NCBI RefSeq assembly: GCF_029945895.1
Contig: NZ_JAQSDL010000084.1
Coordinates: forward strand, 62,001-126,000
Origin: Polaromonas sp.
GTDB taxonomy: Bacteria; Pseudomonadota; Gammaproteobacteria; Burkholderiales; Burkholderiaceae_C
Direction: 5' to 3'
DNA: 64,000 bases
Shown here: positions 25,654-34,479 of the stretch, in pieces
Position numbering within the stretch: the first letter of the stretch is position 1
Layout: each line of letters starts with the position of its first letter
Translations under genes and position numbers: made by a program
The notes under the pieces: generated by a model
Database searches by the model: none
What the model was told of the DNA's origin: nothing
Seen by the model: only the letters and a program-made list of their open reading frames with translations

Positions 25654-26718
25654 ATGACGCAGCCACCCCTTTCCCCGCAACCGGCCTGGCTGTTGACGCT
25701 GGCCCTGACAGCCGGTCTGGCCTGTTTGCCAGCGCACGGCCAGGACGCCGGCAAGGCCCTGAACCTGCTGGGCTCTTTTCTGCGCCAGGCGGCCCCTGCC
25801 GAAGCGCCGGCGCCAGCCCAGCCGTCCACGCCCGGCGGGATGCTGGGAAACATGCTGGGCGCCAGCTTCGCGCCGGCCGGCGCTGGCCAGGCGGCACGGG
25901 CCGGTGACCTGATCGGCCTGCTGTCGCAGTCGCTGGAACAGATTGATGAACCGAAGGAAATTGAAATCGGCCGCCAGCTGGCCGCCGTCTTGCTGGGCAG
26001 CAAGCCGCTGCATCCCGACATGGCGCTGCAGCGTTACGTCAACCAGCTCGGGCGCTGGATCAGCCTGCAGTCCGCGCGGCCGCAACTGCCCTGGACCTTC
26101 GCGGTGCTGGACGATGCCGGCTTCAACGCCTTTGCCGCGCCCGGCGGTTATGTGTTCGTGACCAAGGGGTTGATCGAGCGTGTTGCCGACGAGGCCGAGC
26201 TCGCCGGCATCCTGGCGCATGAAATCACCCACGTGACCGCCAGACACCACCTGCAGGCAATCGCTAAGACCGCACGCGCCGGCCTGCTCACACAGGTCAT
26301 CGGATCGCAGGTCAAGGGGGAGCTGGCAGGCGCGGTGTCGGCCCAGTTCCTGAGCCTGGGGCGCGACCTGTATTCACGCGGGCTGGACCAGAGTGATGAA
26401 TTCGACGCCGATCGCAGTGGTGTCGCACTGGCCGCGCGTGCCGGTTTCGACCCCTACGGCCTGGTGGCCGTGTTGCAGCAGCTGCGCACCGCCACGCCTG
26501 ACAACCCCCTGTTTGCACTGTCGCTCAGCACCCACCCGCCCGCGCAGCAGCGGCTGGACCTGCTCGAGCAGGCCATGGGCAACCGGATGGATGGCCTGAG
26601 CGGACAGCAGGCCGTCACCGTGGCCCAACGCATGGAAGGCCTGGCAGTACGGCGAAATACCAACGCCAGCGCCGCGCCGTCTGGTCCCGCCCCCAAACGC
26701 ACGCCCGTCAAGAAATAA
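25654..26718 (+). CDS. M48 family periplasmic zinc metalloprotease
   Basis: A 354-aa exported protease with an N-terminal signal (LLTLALTAGLACLPAHGQ), an Ala/Pro/Gly-rich linker (45-85) and a peptidase M48 domain. The zinc motif HEITH is at residues 189-193, and a downstream Glu/Asp set lies in QSDEFDADRSGVALAARAG. It resembles BepA/LoiP-type envelope quality-control proteases but lacks visible TPR repeats after the protease domain, so it is closer to LoiP/YcaL. Cotranscribed with the SH3 protein gene. Confidence 0.88.
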   Translation: MTQPPLSPQPAWLLTLALTAGLACLPAHGQDAGKALNLLGSFLRQAAPAEAPAPAQPSTPGGMLGNMLGASFAPAGAGQAARAGDLIGLLSQSLEQIDEPKEIEIGRQLAAVLLGSKPLHPDMALQRYVNQLGRWISLQSARPQLPWTFAVLDDAGFNAFAAPGGYVFVTKGLIERVADEAELAGILAHEITHVTARHHLQAIAKTARAGLLTQVIGSQVKGELAGAVSAQFLSLGRDLYSRGLDQSDEFDADRSGVALAARAGFDPYGLVAVLQQLRTATPDNPLFALSLSTHPPAQQRLDLLEQAMGNRMDGLSGQQAVTVAQRMEGLAVRRNTNASAAPSGPAPKRTPVKK

Positions 26719-26765
26719 CCAGCACGTTCACCTGCCGCTGCGCACGCAGTGAGCGACCGTAGGGG

Positions 26766-27704
26766 CTATTTCCCGCGGGAGAACACGAAGATGCCGGTAA
26801 TCACCAGCACCGTCCCCGCCGCCACCCAGGCGGTAAACGGCTCGCCCAGAATCAGCACCCCCATCAAAATGGTGGACATCGGGCCGACCATGCCGGTCTG
26901 CGCGGCCATGCTGGCGCCTATGCGTTCAATAGCCATCATCACCATCAACACCGGGGCCGCCGTGCACAGCGTGGCATTGAGCACCGACAGCCAGACCACC
27001 TCGGGCGCGACCGCCGCAGCACTGAACGGTCTGAGCAGCACGAACTGCAGGATGCAGAACAGGCAGGCGACCGTGGTGGCCAACCCCACCAGACGCAAGG
27101 CGCCCAGGCGCTGGACCATCTCGCCGCTGTAGACCAGGTAGAGCGCGTAACTGACGGCGCTCAGAAACACCAGAAGCGCACCCCAGGCGGCCTCCGGCCC
27201 CAGCAGGGTGATCTCGTGGCCGAAGACCAGCACCACGCCGCTGTAGCTGATCGCCATGCCCATGATCTGCGGGGCGCTGATGCGCCTGCGGTACAGCACC
27301 AGACCCAGCAGCAAGACCAGCGTTGGGTTCAGGTAGAGGATCAGCCGCTCGAGCGAGGCGCTGATGTAGGCGAGCCCGGCAAAGTCCAGAAAACTCGCCA
27401 GGTAATAACCGGTGAAGCCCAGCCAGAGCACACCCAGCCAGTCCTTGCGGGTCAGGGCCGCCTTGCCCCGGCTGGCCCACCACGCCATGACCGCAAAGAT
27501 CGGCAACGCAAACAGCATGCGGTACATGATGAGCGTGACCGCATCGACGCCGTAACGGTAGGCGAGCTTGACGATGATCGCCTTGCCGCTGAAGGCGATG
27601 GCGCCGAGGGTTGCCAGCAGCAACCCGGTCGCTATGCTTTTAGGAGCTGTCTGCGCCCGCTGGTCTTGGGCTGGGAGTGTTTTTGACTCTGAACTTTTGG
27701 ACAA
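26766..27704 (-). CDS. EamA/DMT family transporter
   Basis: A protein of up to 312 aa with ten predicted TM segments in two EamA repeats (LLLATLGAIAFSGKAIIVKL at the start, WLSVLNATLCTAAPVLMVMM in repeat 2). Substrate unknown. The start is doubtful: the most upstream usable codon is TTG at 27704, and the first ~25 codons are a family A repeat read antisense (SKTLPAQDQRAQTAPKSIA). Translation could begin later, close to the first membrane segment. It begins 9 bp upstream of the gamma-glutamyltransferase stop; both genes are on the minus strand. Confidence 0.8.
   Translation of the reverse strand: MSKSSESKTLPAQDQRAQTAPKSIATGLLLATLGAIAFSGKAIIVKLAYRYGVDAVTLIMYRMLFALPIFAVMAWWASRGKAALTRKDWLGVLWLGFTGYYLASFLDFAGLAYISASLERLILYLNPTLVLLLGLVLYRRRISAPQIMGMAISYSGVVLVFGHEITLLGPEAAWGALLVFLSAVSYALYLVYSGEMVQRLGALRLVGLATTVACLFCILQFVLLRPFSAAAVAPEVVWLSVLNATLCTAAPVLMVMMAIERIGASMAAQTGMVGPMSTILMGVLILGEPFTAWVAAGTVLVITGIFVFSRGK
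27631..27686 (+). repeat. Interspersed repeat family A, copy 6, at the 5' end of a DMT transporter gene
   Basis: gctatgcttttaggagctgt, ctgcgcccgctggtcttggg, then ctgggagtgtttttgac. It lies antisense to the host gene and supplies its N-terminal residues ahead of the first TM segment. Confidence 0.72.
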
Positions 27705-27713
27705 GAGGAAATT

Positions 27714-29324
27714 CTAGAAACCGACGGCCTGACCGTCGCGCCGGCTGTCACTGGCCGCCACATAACCTTCGACCTTGGGATCGCCCGCGCGGCAGATGAA
27801 CTGGCCCGCGCCGAAGTCCTGGTAGGAGTCGTTGATCACTTCCATGCGGTGGCCGCGCTCCGACAGGCCCTGCACGGTTTGCGGGTTCATCGCCGCCTCG
27901 ACATTGATTTCAAAACCGGCGTTGTAGCGCCAGCGCGGCGCATCACAGGCGGCCTGCGGGTTCTGCCCGTAGTCGAGCATGCGCACCAGCGTCTGCATGT
28001 GGCCCTGGGGCTGCATGTTGGCACCCATGACGCCGTAAGACATGACGGGCTGTCCGTCCTTCGTGAGGAAGGCCGGGATGATGGTGTGGAAAGGCCGTTT
28101 GCCCGGCGCCACCTGGTTGACGCCGGTCTGCAGGCTGAAGCCGTGGCCGCGGTTCTGCAGGCTGATGCCGAACTCGGGCTCGACACAACCCGAGCCAAAC
28201 CCCATGTAGTTGCTCTGGATGAAGCTGACCATCATGCCGTCCTCGTCGGCTGCGGTGAGGTAAATGGTGCCGCCCTTGACCGGGTTGCCGGCGCCGAAGT
28301 CCTGCGCTTTTTTCATGTCGATGAGTTTGGCACGGGAGGCAAGGTAGCTGTCATCGAGCATTTGATCGACGCTCACCTCCATTGACGATGGCTCCGCCAC
28401 GTATTTGTAGACGTCGGCAAACGCCAGCTTCATGGCTTCAATCTGCAGGTGCTGTGAATCCACCCCGTCCACCGCAAGGCCTGCGACATCGAACTTGTCC
28501 AGGATGCCCAGCGCAATCAGTGCCGAGATGCCCTGGCCGTTCGGCGGAATTTCGTGCAGCGTGTATCCGCGGTAGTCCTTGCCGATGGGCTGGACCCACT
28601 CCGGCTGGTAGGACGCAAAGTCTTTGGCCGTCAGGCTGCCGCCGTTTTGTGCGGAGAATTTTTCAATCGCCTGCGCAATCTCACCGCCGTAGTAGGCCGC
28701 ACCCTTGCTCTGGGCGATTGCCCGCAGCGCCCTGGCCGCCGCCTTGAACTGGAACAGCTCGCCCACATTCGGCGCGCGGCCCCAGGGCAGAAAAGACTGG
28801 GCAAAACCGGGCATGGCTTTGAGTTCATCGGTAGCGGCCGCCCACTTCTGTTGCACCACCGGCGGCAGCAGGTAGCCCCGCTCGGCGATTTCAATCGCGG
28901 GCTCCATCAGGTCGGCAAACGGCAGCCGGCCAAAACGCTCGCTCATGGCGACCCAGCCGGCCACGGCACCGGGCACGGTCACCGAATCAAGACCGCGCTT
29001 GGGCGGGGTGACGGCGCCGTCGCCGTATTTGCGCTTGAAGTAATCCGGCGTCCAGGCCTGCGGTGCACGCCCCGAGGCGTTGAGGCCATGCAATTCCTTG
29101 CCGTCCCACAGGATGCAGAAGGCGTCGCTGCCCAGGCCGTTGCTGACCGGCTCGACGATGGTCATGGCAGCGGCCGCAGCAATCGCCGCATCCACCGCGT
29201 TCCCGCCCTTGAGCAGCATGCGCAGCCCGGCCTGCGCGCCCAGCGGGTGCGAGGTGGACACCACATTGCGGGCAAACAGCGGAATGCGGGTGGAGGTGTA
29301 GGGATTGTTGTAGTCGAAGTTCAT
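27714..29324 (-). CDS. gamma-glutamyltransferase family protein
   Basis: N-terminal-nucleophile hydrolase of 536 aa that cleaves or transfers gamma-glutamyl groups or related acylases' substrates. Family motifs are visible: NVVSTSHPLGAQAGLRMLLK, GGNAVDAAIAAAAAMTIVEP and, at the autoprocessing site, KGGTIYLTAADEDGMMVSF with candidate nucleophile Thr353. NYMGFGSG and a C-terminal Arg-rich APRWRYNAG follow. No signal peptide is seen at the MNFDYNNPY start, suggesting a cytoplasmic enzyme as in the YwrD-like branch. It lies 55 bp downstream of a Bug-type binding protein gene on the same strand, so uptake and processing of one substrate is plausible but unproven. Confidence 0.88.
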   Translation of the reverse strand: MNFDYNNPYTSTRIPLFARNVVSTSHPLGAQAGLRMLLKGGNAVDAAIAAAAAMTIVEPVSNGLGSDAFCILWDGKELHGLNASGRAPQAWTPDYFKRKYGDGAVTPPKRGLDSVTVPGAVAGWVAMSERFGRLPFADLMEPAIEIAERGYLLPPVVQQKWAAATDELKAMPGFAQSFLPWGRAPNVGELFQFKAAARALRAIAQSKGAAYYGGEIAQAIEKFSAQNGGSLTAKDFASYQPEWVQPIGKDYRGYTLHEIPPNGQGISALIALGILDKFDVAGLAVDGVDSQHLQIEAMKLAFADVYKYVAEPSSMEVSVDQMLDDSYLASRAKLIDMKKAQDFGAGNPVKGGTIYLTAADEDGMMVSFIQSNYMGFGSGCVEPEFGISLQNRGHGFSLQTGVNQVAPGKRPFHTIIPAFLTKDGQPVMSYGVMGANMQPQGHMQTLVRMLDYGQNPQAACDAPRWRYNAGFEINVEAAMNPQTVQGLSERGHRMEVINDSYQDFGAGQFICRAGDPKVEGYVAASDSRRDGQAVGF

Positions 29325-29379
29325 GGACGGCTCTGAAAAAAGAGGGCTGGCGCCAGGCCCTGGCGCCGGATTAGCGTTG

Positions 29380-30375
29380 TCAGTCGGTGGTGATCTTGCG
29401 CTCGGAAATGATTTTTTTCCACTTGGCGTTGTCGGTCCTGACCATGGCCGCAAAAGCCTGCGGGGTGCCACCGGTGGGCTCGGCGCCCAACCGGGCAAAA
29501 CGATCCTTCACGTCGGGGTCGGCCAGCGCCGCATTGAGCGCCTGGTTCACCCGCGCCGTCAGCTCGGCATTCAGGCCTTTGGGGCCGTACACGCCAAACC
29601 AGGTCACTGACTCGAAGCCCGGCAGGCTCTCGGACACCGTCGGAAGGTCAGGTGCGAGCGCCGTGCGTTTGAGGCTGGTCACGGCCAGGGCGCGCAGCTT
29701 GCCGTCCTTGACATGCGGCATGCCGGTCACAAAGGAGTCGAACAACACGTCGAGCTTGCCGCTGATCAGGTCCGGCATGGCCAGCGCCGTGCCCCGGTAG
29801 GGAATGTGAAGAATGAAGGTGCCCGACTGCGCCTTGAAGTACTCGGTGGTCAGGTGCACGATGGTGCCGTTGCCGCTGGACGCGTAGTTCAGCCGACCCG
29901 GATTTTTTCGCGCATGGTCCATGAACTCCCGCATGGTCCTGGCCGGCGAAGACATGGGCACCAGCACCACGTTGGGCGAACTCGCGACATAGGCGATCGG
30001 CGTGAAATCGGTCTCGGCGTTGTAAGGAATTTTCGGGTTGATGGCCGGGCCTATGCTGTGGGTGCTGGAAGTCGCCAACAGCAGCGTGTAGCCATCCGGC
30101 GCGGCCTTGGATGCAGCGTCGGCGCCTATGGTCCCGCCGGCGCCGGGCCGGTTGTCGACCACCACGGTCTGCCCGATTTTTTCACCGAGCTTCTGCGATA
30201 GCGCGCGCGCCAGGATGTCAGTGGCGCCGCCTGCCGGAAAGGGCACGATCATGCGGATCGGCCGCGAAGGGTAAGCCGTGCCCGGGGCGGCCGCAGAAGT
30301 CTGTGCCGCAACGGGCATCGCGGCCGCAATTGCCAGGCTGGCGGTCGTCACGAAAATGATATGTCTACGTTTCAT
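29380..30375 (-). CDS. tripartite tricarboxylate transporter substrate-binding protein (Bug family, TctC-like)
   Basis: Periplasmic solute receptor of 331 aa. Signal peptide: MKRRHIIFVTTASLAIAAAM, then PVAAQ. Bug signatures are YPSRPIRMIVPFPAGGATDI, VVVDNRPGAGGTIGADAASK and a KAAPDGYTLL turn. The ATG at 30375 directly precedes the signal sequence; an upstream in-frame start at 30408 is less likely. It follows the tctB-tctA-like genes, but a strong terminator separates it from them, so its expression may be partly independent. Ligand unknown (carboxylates are usual for the family). Confidence 0.92.
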   Translation of the reverse strand: MKRRHIIFVTTASLAIAAAMPVAAQTSAAAPGTAYPSRPIRMIVPFPAGGATDILARALSQKLGEKIGQTVVVDNRPGAGGTIGADAASKAAPDGYTLLLATSSTHSIGPAINPKIPYNAETDFTPIAYVASSPNVVLVPMSSPARTMREFMDHARKNPGRLNYASSGNGTIVHLTTEYFKAQSGTFILHIPYRGTALAMPDLISGKLDVLFDSFVTGMPHVKDGKLRALAVTSLKRTALAPDLPTVSESLPGFESVTWFGVYGPKGLNAELTARVNQALNAALADPDVKDRFARLGAEPTGGTPQAFAAMVRTDNAKWKKIISERKITTD

Positions 30376-30427
30376 TTCGACATTGTGCAACGGTTTTCCC
30401 ATTGGCACTGTTCAAACAGTTTCACTC

Positions 30428-30455
30428 AAAAAAAACGGCACCCGAGGGTGCCGTT
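30428..30455 (-). terminator. Rho-independent terminator after the tctA-like gene
   Basis: On the minus strand: stem AACGGCACCC / GGGTGCCGTT (10 bp, tiny loop) followed by a run of eight T. It lies 20 bp after the TctA-like stop codon. Confidence 0.9.
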
Positions 30456-30474
30456 GGGATGTTTCATCGAGTCA

Positions 30475-31986
30475 TCATTCCTCGACAAAAGCCTCTTCAC
30501 GCTTGTTCTTGACCGACGGCAAAAGCACGATCACCAGCAGCAAGGCCCCGGCAGCAAGCAGGCCGGCAGACAGCGGACGCGTCACGAACACGCTCCAGTC
30601 GCCGCGTGACAGCAGCAGCGCACGGCGCAGGTTTTCTTCCATCATGGGGCCGAGGATGAAGCCCAGCAGCAACGGCGCGGGTTCCGTCCCCAGCTTGATG
30701 AAGAGGTAGCCAATCACGCCAAAAATACCCACCATCCAGATGTCCCAGGTGTTGTTGTTGGTCGAGTAAACACCAATCGCGCAGAACAACACAATCGCGG
30801 GGAACAGGAAGCGGTAAGGCACGGTCAGCAGCTTGATCCAGATGCCGATCAGCGGCAGGTTCAGGATGATCAGCATGGCGTTGCCGATCCACATCGAGGC
30901 AATCAGGCCCCAGAACAACTCGGGGTTGCTGGTCATGACCTGCGGGCCGGGCTGGATGTTGTGGATCGTCATGGCGCCAACCATCAGGGCCATGACCGCG
31001 TTGGGAGGAATACCCAGGGTGAGCAGCGGAATGAAGGAGGTCTGCGCACCGGCATTGTTGGCCGACTCGGGACCGGCCACGCCGCGGATATTGCCCTGGC
31101 CGAAGGGGACTTCGCCCGGTTTCATCTTGATTTTCTTTTCCAGCGTGTAGGCAGCAAACGCGGCCAGCAGCGCTCCACCGCCAGGCAGGATGCCCAAAGA
31201 TGAACCCAGAATGGTGCCGCGCAACACGGCTGGTGTCATGTCCTTGAAGTCCTGCTTGGTCGGAAACAGGCCAGACACCTTGGCGGTGAACACTTCACGT
31301 TCGTGCTCGGGCTGGGCCAGATTGCTGATGATCTCGCCGTAGCCGAACACACCCATGGCGATCACGATGAAACCGATGCCGTCGGTGAGTTCGGGAATGT
31401 CAAAGCTGAAACGTGCCACACCAGAGTTCACGTCGGTGCCCACCAGGCCCAGCAACAGGCCCAGCACAATCATGCCGACCGCCTTGAGCAGCGAGCCCGA
31501 AGCCAGCACCACGGCACCAATCAGGCCCAGCACCATCAGGGCGAAATATTCGGCCGGGCCGAACTTGAACGCCAGTTCCGTCAGCGGCGGCGCAAAAGCG
31601 GCCAGGATCAGGGTGCCGACGCAGCCGGCAAAAAACGAGCCCAAACCAGCCGCGGCGAGGGCCGGCCCCGCTCGCCCCTTTCTGGCCATCTGGTAGCCGT
31701 CGATACAGGTCACCACGGACGAAGACTCGCCGGGCAGGTTCACGAGGATGGCGGTGGTCGAACCGCCGTACTGTGCGCCGTAATAAATGCCGGCCAGCAT
31801 GATGAGTGCGGACACCGGGGGCAAGGCGTAGGTGGCCGGCAGCAGCATGGCAATGGTGGCCACCGGTCCAATGCCGGGCAACACGCCAATCAGGGTACCG
31901 AGCAGGCAGCCGGCGAAAGCGTAGAGCAGGTTGATCGGCGTGAATGCCACGCCAAAACCCAAAGACAAGTTTGCGATCAGATCCAT
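30475..31986 (-). CDS. tripartite tricarboxylate transporter large membrane subunit (TctA-like)
   Basis: A 503-aa inner-membrane permease with about 11-12 TM segments and strong TctA signatures: GTLIGVLPGIGPVATIAMLL near residues 32-51, AGIYYGAQYGGSTTAILVNL at ~67-86, a second VRGTILGSSLGILPGGGALL-type repeat at ~257-275, and GPESANNAGAQTSFIPLLTL near 308-327. It works with the small subunit encoded 10 bp upstream and a Bug receptor. Driving ion and substrate are not readable from sequence. Confidence 0.95.
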   Translation of the reverse strand: MDLIANLSLGFGVAFTPINLLYAFAGCLLGTLIGVLPGIGPVATIAMLLPATYALPPVSALIMLAGIYYGAQYGGSTTAILVNLPGESSSVVTCIDGYQMARKGRAGPALAAAGLGSFFAGCVGTLILAAFAPPLTELAFKFGPAEYFALMVLGLIGAVVLASGSLLKAVGMIVLGLLLGLVGTDVNSGVARFSFDIPELTDGIGFIVIAMGVFGYGEIISNLAQPEHEREVFTAKVSGLFPTKQDFKDMTPAVLRGTILGSSLGILPGGGALLAAFAAYTLEKKIKMKPGEVPFGQGNIRGVAGPESANNAGAQTSFIPLLTLGIPPNAVMALMVGAMTIHNIQPGPQVMTSNPELFWGLIASMWIGNAMLIILNLPLIGIWIKLLTVPYRFLFPAIVLFCAIGVYSTNNNTWDIWMVGIFGVIGYLFIKLGTEPAPLLLGFILGPMMEENLRRALLLSRGDWSVFVTRPLSAGLLAAGALLLVIVLLPSVKNKREEAFVEE

Positions 31987-31996
31987 TTTATTTTCC

Positions 31997-32485
31997 TTAG
32001 CCGGTGATGAAGGACGGCCACACCGGGAACTGCAATTTCAGCGCAAGAACAAAGGCCAGATAGCTGCCAACGGCCAGGATGGTCGCCAGAATGAGGGTCG
32101 TCTTGAATTTCCAGCCGGGCTCGGCCATGCTGGCAATGAAAGTCAGCGCATAAATCGCCACGATCATGCCGAAGGCCGGAAACTTGATGGCCGGCAGGCC
32201 CGCCAGCAAAATGCCGAACACCACGTTGGCGGCAATGATGTAGAACAAGGGCTTCCAGGCCCACTTGCCGATCCTGTCTCCGCCCACCGTCTCGACCACG
32301 AGGGCCTTGAACGTAATCACCGCCCCAATCAGCGCCAGCAGGACGCCCAGCATCAGCGGGAAATAGCCCGGCCCCATGCGTGCGCCGGTGCCGACGTTGT
32401 AAGTCGTTGCACCCCACGCAAATGCCACACCGACACCCATGAACATGAGACCGGCAAAAAAGTCTTTCTGACTCTTGATATTCAC
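31997..32485 (-). CDS. tripartite tricarboxylate transporter small membrane subunit (TctB-like)
   Basis: A 162-aa protein with four predicted TM segments and TctB-family layout: MNIKSQKDFFAGLMFMGVGV start, GTGARMGPGYFPLMLGVLLA near residues 32-51. It begins at GTG with AGGAG eight bases upstream, and is first gene of the tctB-tctA operon. A promoter is presumably in the 137-bp gap to the gspE-like gene, but no clear boxes stand out. Confidence 0.92.
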   Translation of the reverse strand: MNIKSQKDFFAGLMFMGVGVAFAWGATTYNVGTGARMGPGYFPLMLGVLLALIGAVITFKALVVETVGGDRIGKWAWKPLFYIIAANVVFGILLAGLPAIKFPAFGMIVAIYALTFIASMAEPGWKFKTTLILATILAVGSYLAFVLALKLQFPVWPSFITG

Positions 32486-32567
32486 GGTTTGGCTCCTCTG
32501 ACTAAAGAATGAATCGGTGGATTGTGCATGTAATTGCCCCTGAAGGGGATGTGGCTTTCACTTACGC

Positions 32568-32588
32568 AAAAAAGGCGCAGAAAGCGCC
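32568..32588 (-). terminator. Rho-independent terminator after the gspE-like gene
   Basis: Minus-strand hairpin GGCGC-TTTCT-GCGCC followed by six T. A second hairpin (CCTGTCCC / GGGACAGG, 32600-32619) lies between it and the gene's stop codon. Confidence 0.75.
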
Positions 32589-32621
32589 AAAAGAGTCCAC
32601 CTGTCCCCCCGGGGACAGGGT

Positions 32622-34427
32622 TCAGGCCATCGGCGGTGTCGTGGAAAGTATTTCCTCGATGGTGGTCAGGCCTTCCGCCACCTTGAGCGCACCCGCCAGC
32701 CGCAGCGGCCGCATGCCGTCGGCCACGGCCTGGCGCCGCAGCGCGTCGATGCTCGGCTCTTTGGTGACCTTGTCCTTGAAGGCCTCGGTCACCGTCAGCA
32801 GTTCATACAGCCCCATGCGGCCGAGAAAACCGGTCATCCGGCAGTCGACACAGCCGACCGGCTTGTAGGGCTGGTAGGCACCGTTGATCTGCCAGGGCTT
32901 GACGATTTCGGTGAGCGTCTCGCGCGAACTGCCTTCGTCTTTCTCGCGGCACTGCGGACACAACGTGCGCACCAGCCGCTGCGCCAGCACGCCCAGCAAG
33001 GTGGCATTGATCAGATAGGAAGGCACGCCGAGTTCCATCAGGCGCGACACCGCCGAAGGGGCGTCGTTGGTATGCAGCGTGGAAAACACCAGGTGGCCCG
33101 TCAGCGCGGCCTGCACCGCCATTTCCGCGGTCTGCAGATCGCGGATCTCGCCGACCATGATGATGTCCGGGTCCTGCCGCATCAGCGCGCGCAGGCCTTC
33201 AGGGAAATCGAAATCGAGGTGCGCCTGAACCTGCGTCTGGTTGAAGGCCGGCTCGATCATCTCGATCGGGTCCTCGATCGTGCTGACGTTGACCTCTTCG
33301 GTGGCGATACGTTTGAGCGTTGAATACAGGGTGGTGGTTTTGCCCGAGCCGGTCGGGCCCGTCACCAGCACGATGCCGTAGGGCCGCTTGACGAGCTGTT
33401 CCCAACGCGTCGCATCGTGCTGGGAAAACCCGAGTGCATCGAGGTCCTTGACGGTGGTGTCCGGGTCAAAGATCCGCATCACCATTTTTTCGCCGAAGGC
33501 CGTCGGCAAGGTCGACAGCCGCATTTCGATTTCGTCGCCGCGCGGGTTACGGGTCTTGATGCGGCCATCCTGCGGCCGGCGCTTTTCGACCACGTCCATG
33601 CGGCCTAGCAGCTTGATGCGCGCCGTCATGGCGTTGTGCACCCCCATGGGCAACTGGTAGACCGGGTGCAACACGCCGTCGATGCGGAAGCGGATCACGC
33701 CCTGGTCGCGCCGCGGCTCGAGATGGATGTCACTGGCGCGCTGGTCAAAGGCGTATTGCCAGAGCCAGTCCACCACCTGCACCACGCCCTGGTCGTTGGC
33801 GTCGAGCTGCTTGTTGGTTTTGCCCAGCTCCACCAGCTGTTCGAAACTGGCGGCACCGGCATTGCCGCCTGCTTTCATCGCCGCTTTCACCGACTTGGCC
33901 AGCGCAAAAAATTCGGCGGTGTAGCGGGCAATTTCGGTCGGATTGGCCACCACCAGGCGCACGCTGCGTTTGGACTGGCGCTCGACCTCGGAGACCCAGT
34001 CGGTGACGAAGGGCTCGGCGGTTGCGACCACCACCTCGGACGTGGTGACCTGCACCGGCAGCACCTTGTGGCGTTCGGCATACACCGCTGACATGGTGTC
34101 GGCCACCTTGCCCACATCCACCTTCAGGGGGTCGATGCGCAGATAGCCCAGGCCGGCCCGGCCGGCCAGCCACTGGGAAATGGTTTCAATGTCCAGCGGC
34201 TTGCCGTCGGCCACGCGGGTCATGCTGACGCTGGCCAGCCGGATCAGCGGGTGTTGCGCGCTCTGCACCTGGGAGCAGCGCGCAATCGTGCGTTGCGACT
34301 CGGCCGCCGAAATCACCCCGTCCTCACTGAGCCACTCCACCAGTCGGCGCCAGTCCAGTGGTCCAGCCGGGGCGGCGGACCGGGGTGTGGATTCAGAGGG
34401 GTTTTTGGGAGGCACGGCAGCACGCAT
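32622..34427 (-). CDS. GspE/PulE/PilB family secretion ATPase
   Basis: A 601-aa hexameric ATPase of the type II secretion/type IV pilus class. In order: an N-terminal GspE-N domain (residues ~30-190), then the core with Walker A GPTGSGKTTTLYS (about 355), an Asp box (DPIEMIE), Walker B DIIMVGEIRDLQTAEMA, His box FSTLHTNDAPSAVSRL, and a tetracysteine zinc region (TLCPQCREK...CVDCRMTGF). All functional motifs are intact. No other secretion or pilus gene lies in the window, so it is an isolated copy whose partner machinery must be elsewhere. Confidence 0.9.
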   Translation of the reverse strand: MRAAVPPKNPSESTPRSAAPAGPLDWRRLVEWLSEDGVISAAESQRTIARCSQVQSAQHPLIRLASVSMTRVADGKPLDIETISQWLAGRAGLGYLRIDPLKVDVGKVADTMSAVYAERHKVLPVQVTTSEVVVATAEPFVTDWVSEVERQSKRSVRLVVANPTEIARYTAEFFALAKSVKAAMKAGGNAGAASFEQLVELGKTNKQLDANDQGVVQVVDWLWQYAFDQRASDIHLEPRRDQGVIRFRIDGVLHPVYQLPMGVHNAMTARIKLLGRMDVVEKRRPQDGRIKTRNPRGDEIEMRLSTLPTAFGEKMVMRIFDPDTTVKDLDALGFSQHDATRWEQLVKRPYGIVLVTGPTGSGKTTTLYSTLKRIATEEVNVSTIEDPIEMIEPAFNQTQVQAHLDFDFPEGLRALMRQDPDIIMVGEIRDLQTAEMAVQAALTGHLVFSTLHTNDAPSAVSRLMELGVPSYLINATLLGVLAQRLVRTLCPQCREKDEGSSRETLTEIVKPWQINGAYQPYKPVGCVDCRMTGFLGRMGLYELLTVTEAFKDKVTKEPSIDALRRQAVADGMRPLRLAGALKVAEGLTTIEEILSTTPPMA

Positions 34428-34479
34428 GCTGGCACTTTAACTGATCGCCCCTTGCGGCAGAAAACTTCTCAGGCAAGGC

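Noticed and set aside
25022-25897. In-frame N-terminal extension of the SDR gene
   Set aside because: Runs antisense through the SH3-protein gene and into the M48 protease gene, and has no homology; the SDR fold begins at the ATG at 25021.
32041-32062. Apparent family A core (agatagctgcc) within the tctB-like gene
   Set aside because: Only the short atagctgc string matches; the inverted left arm and the right-hand blocks are missing.
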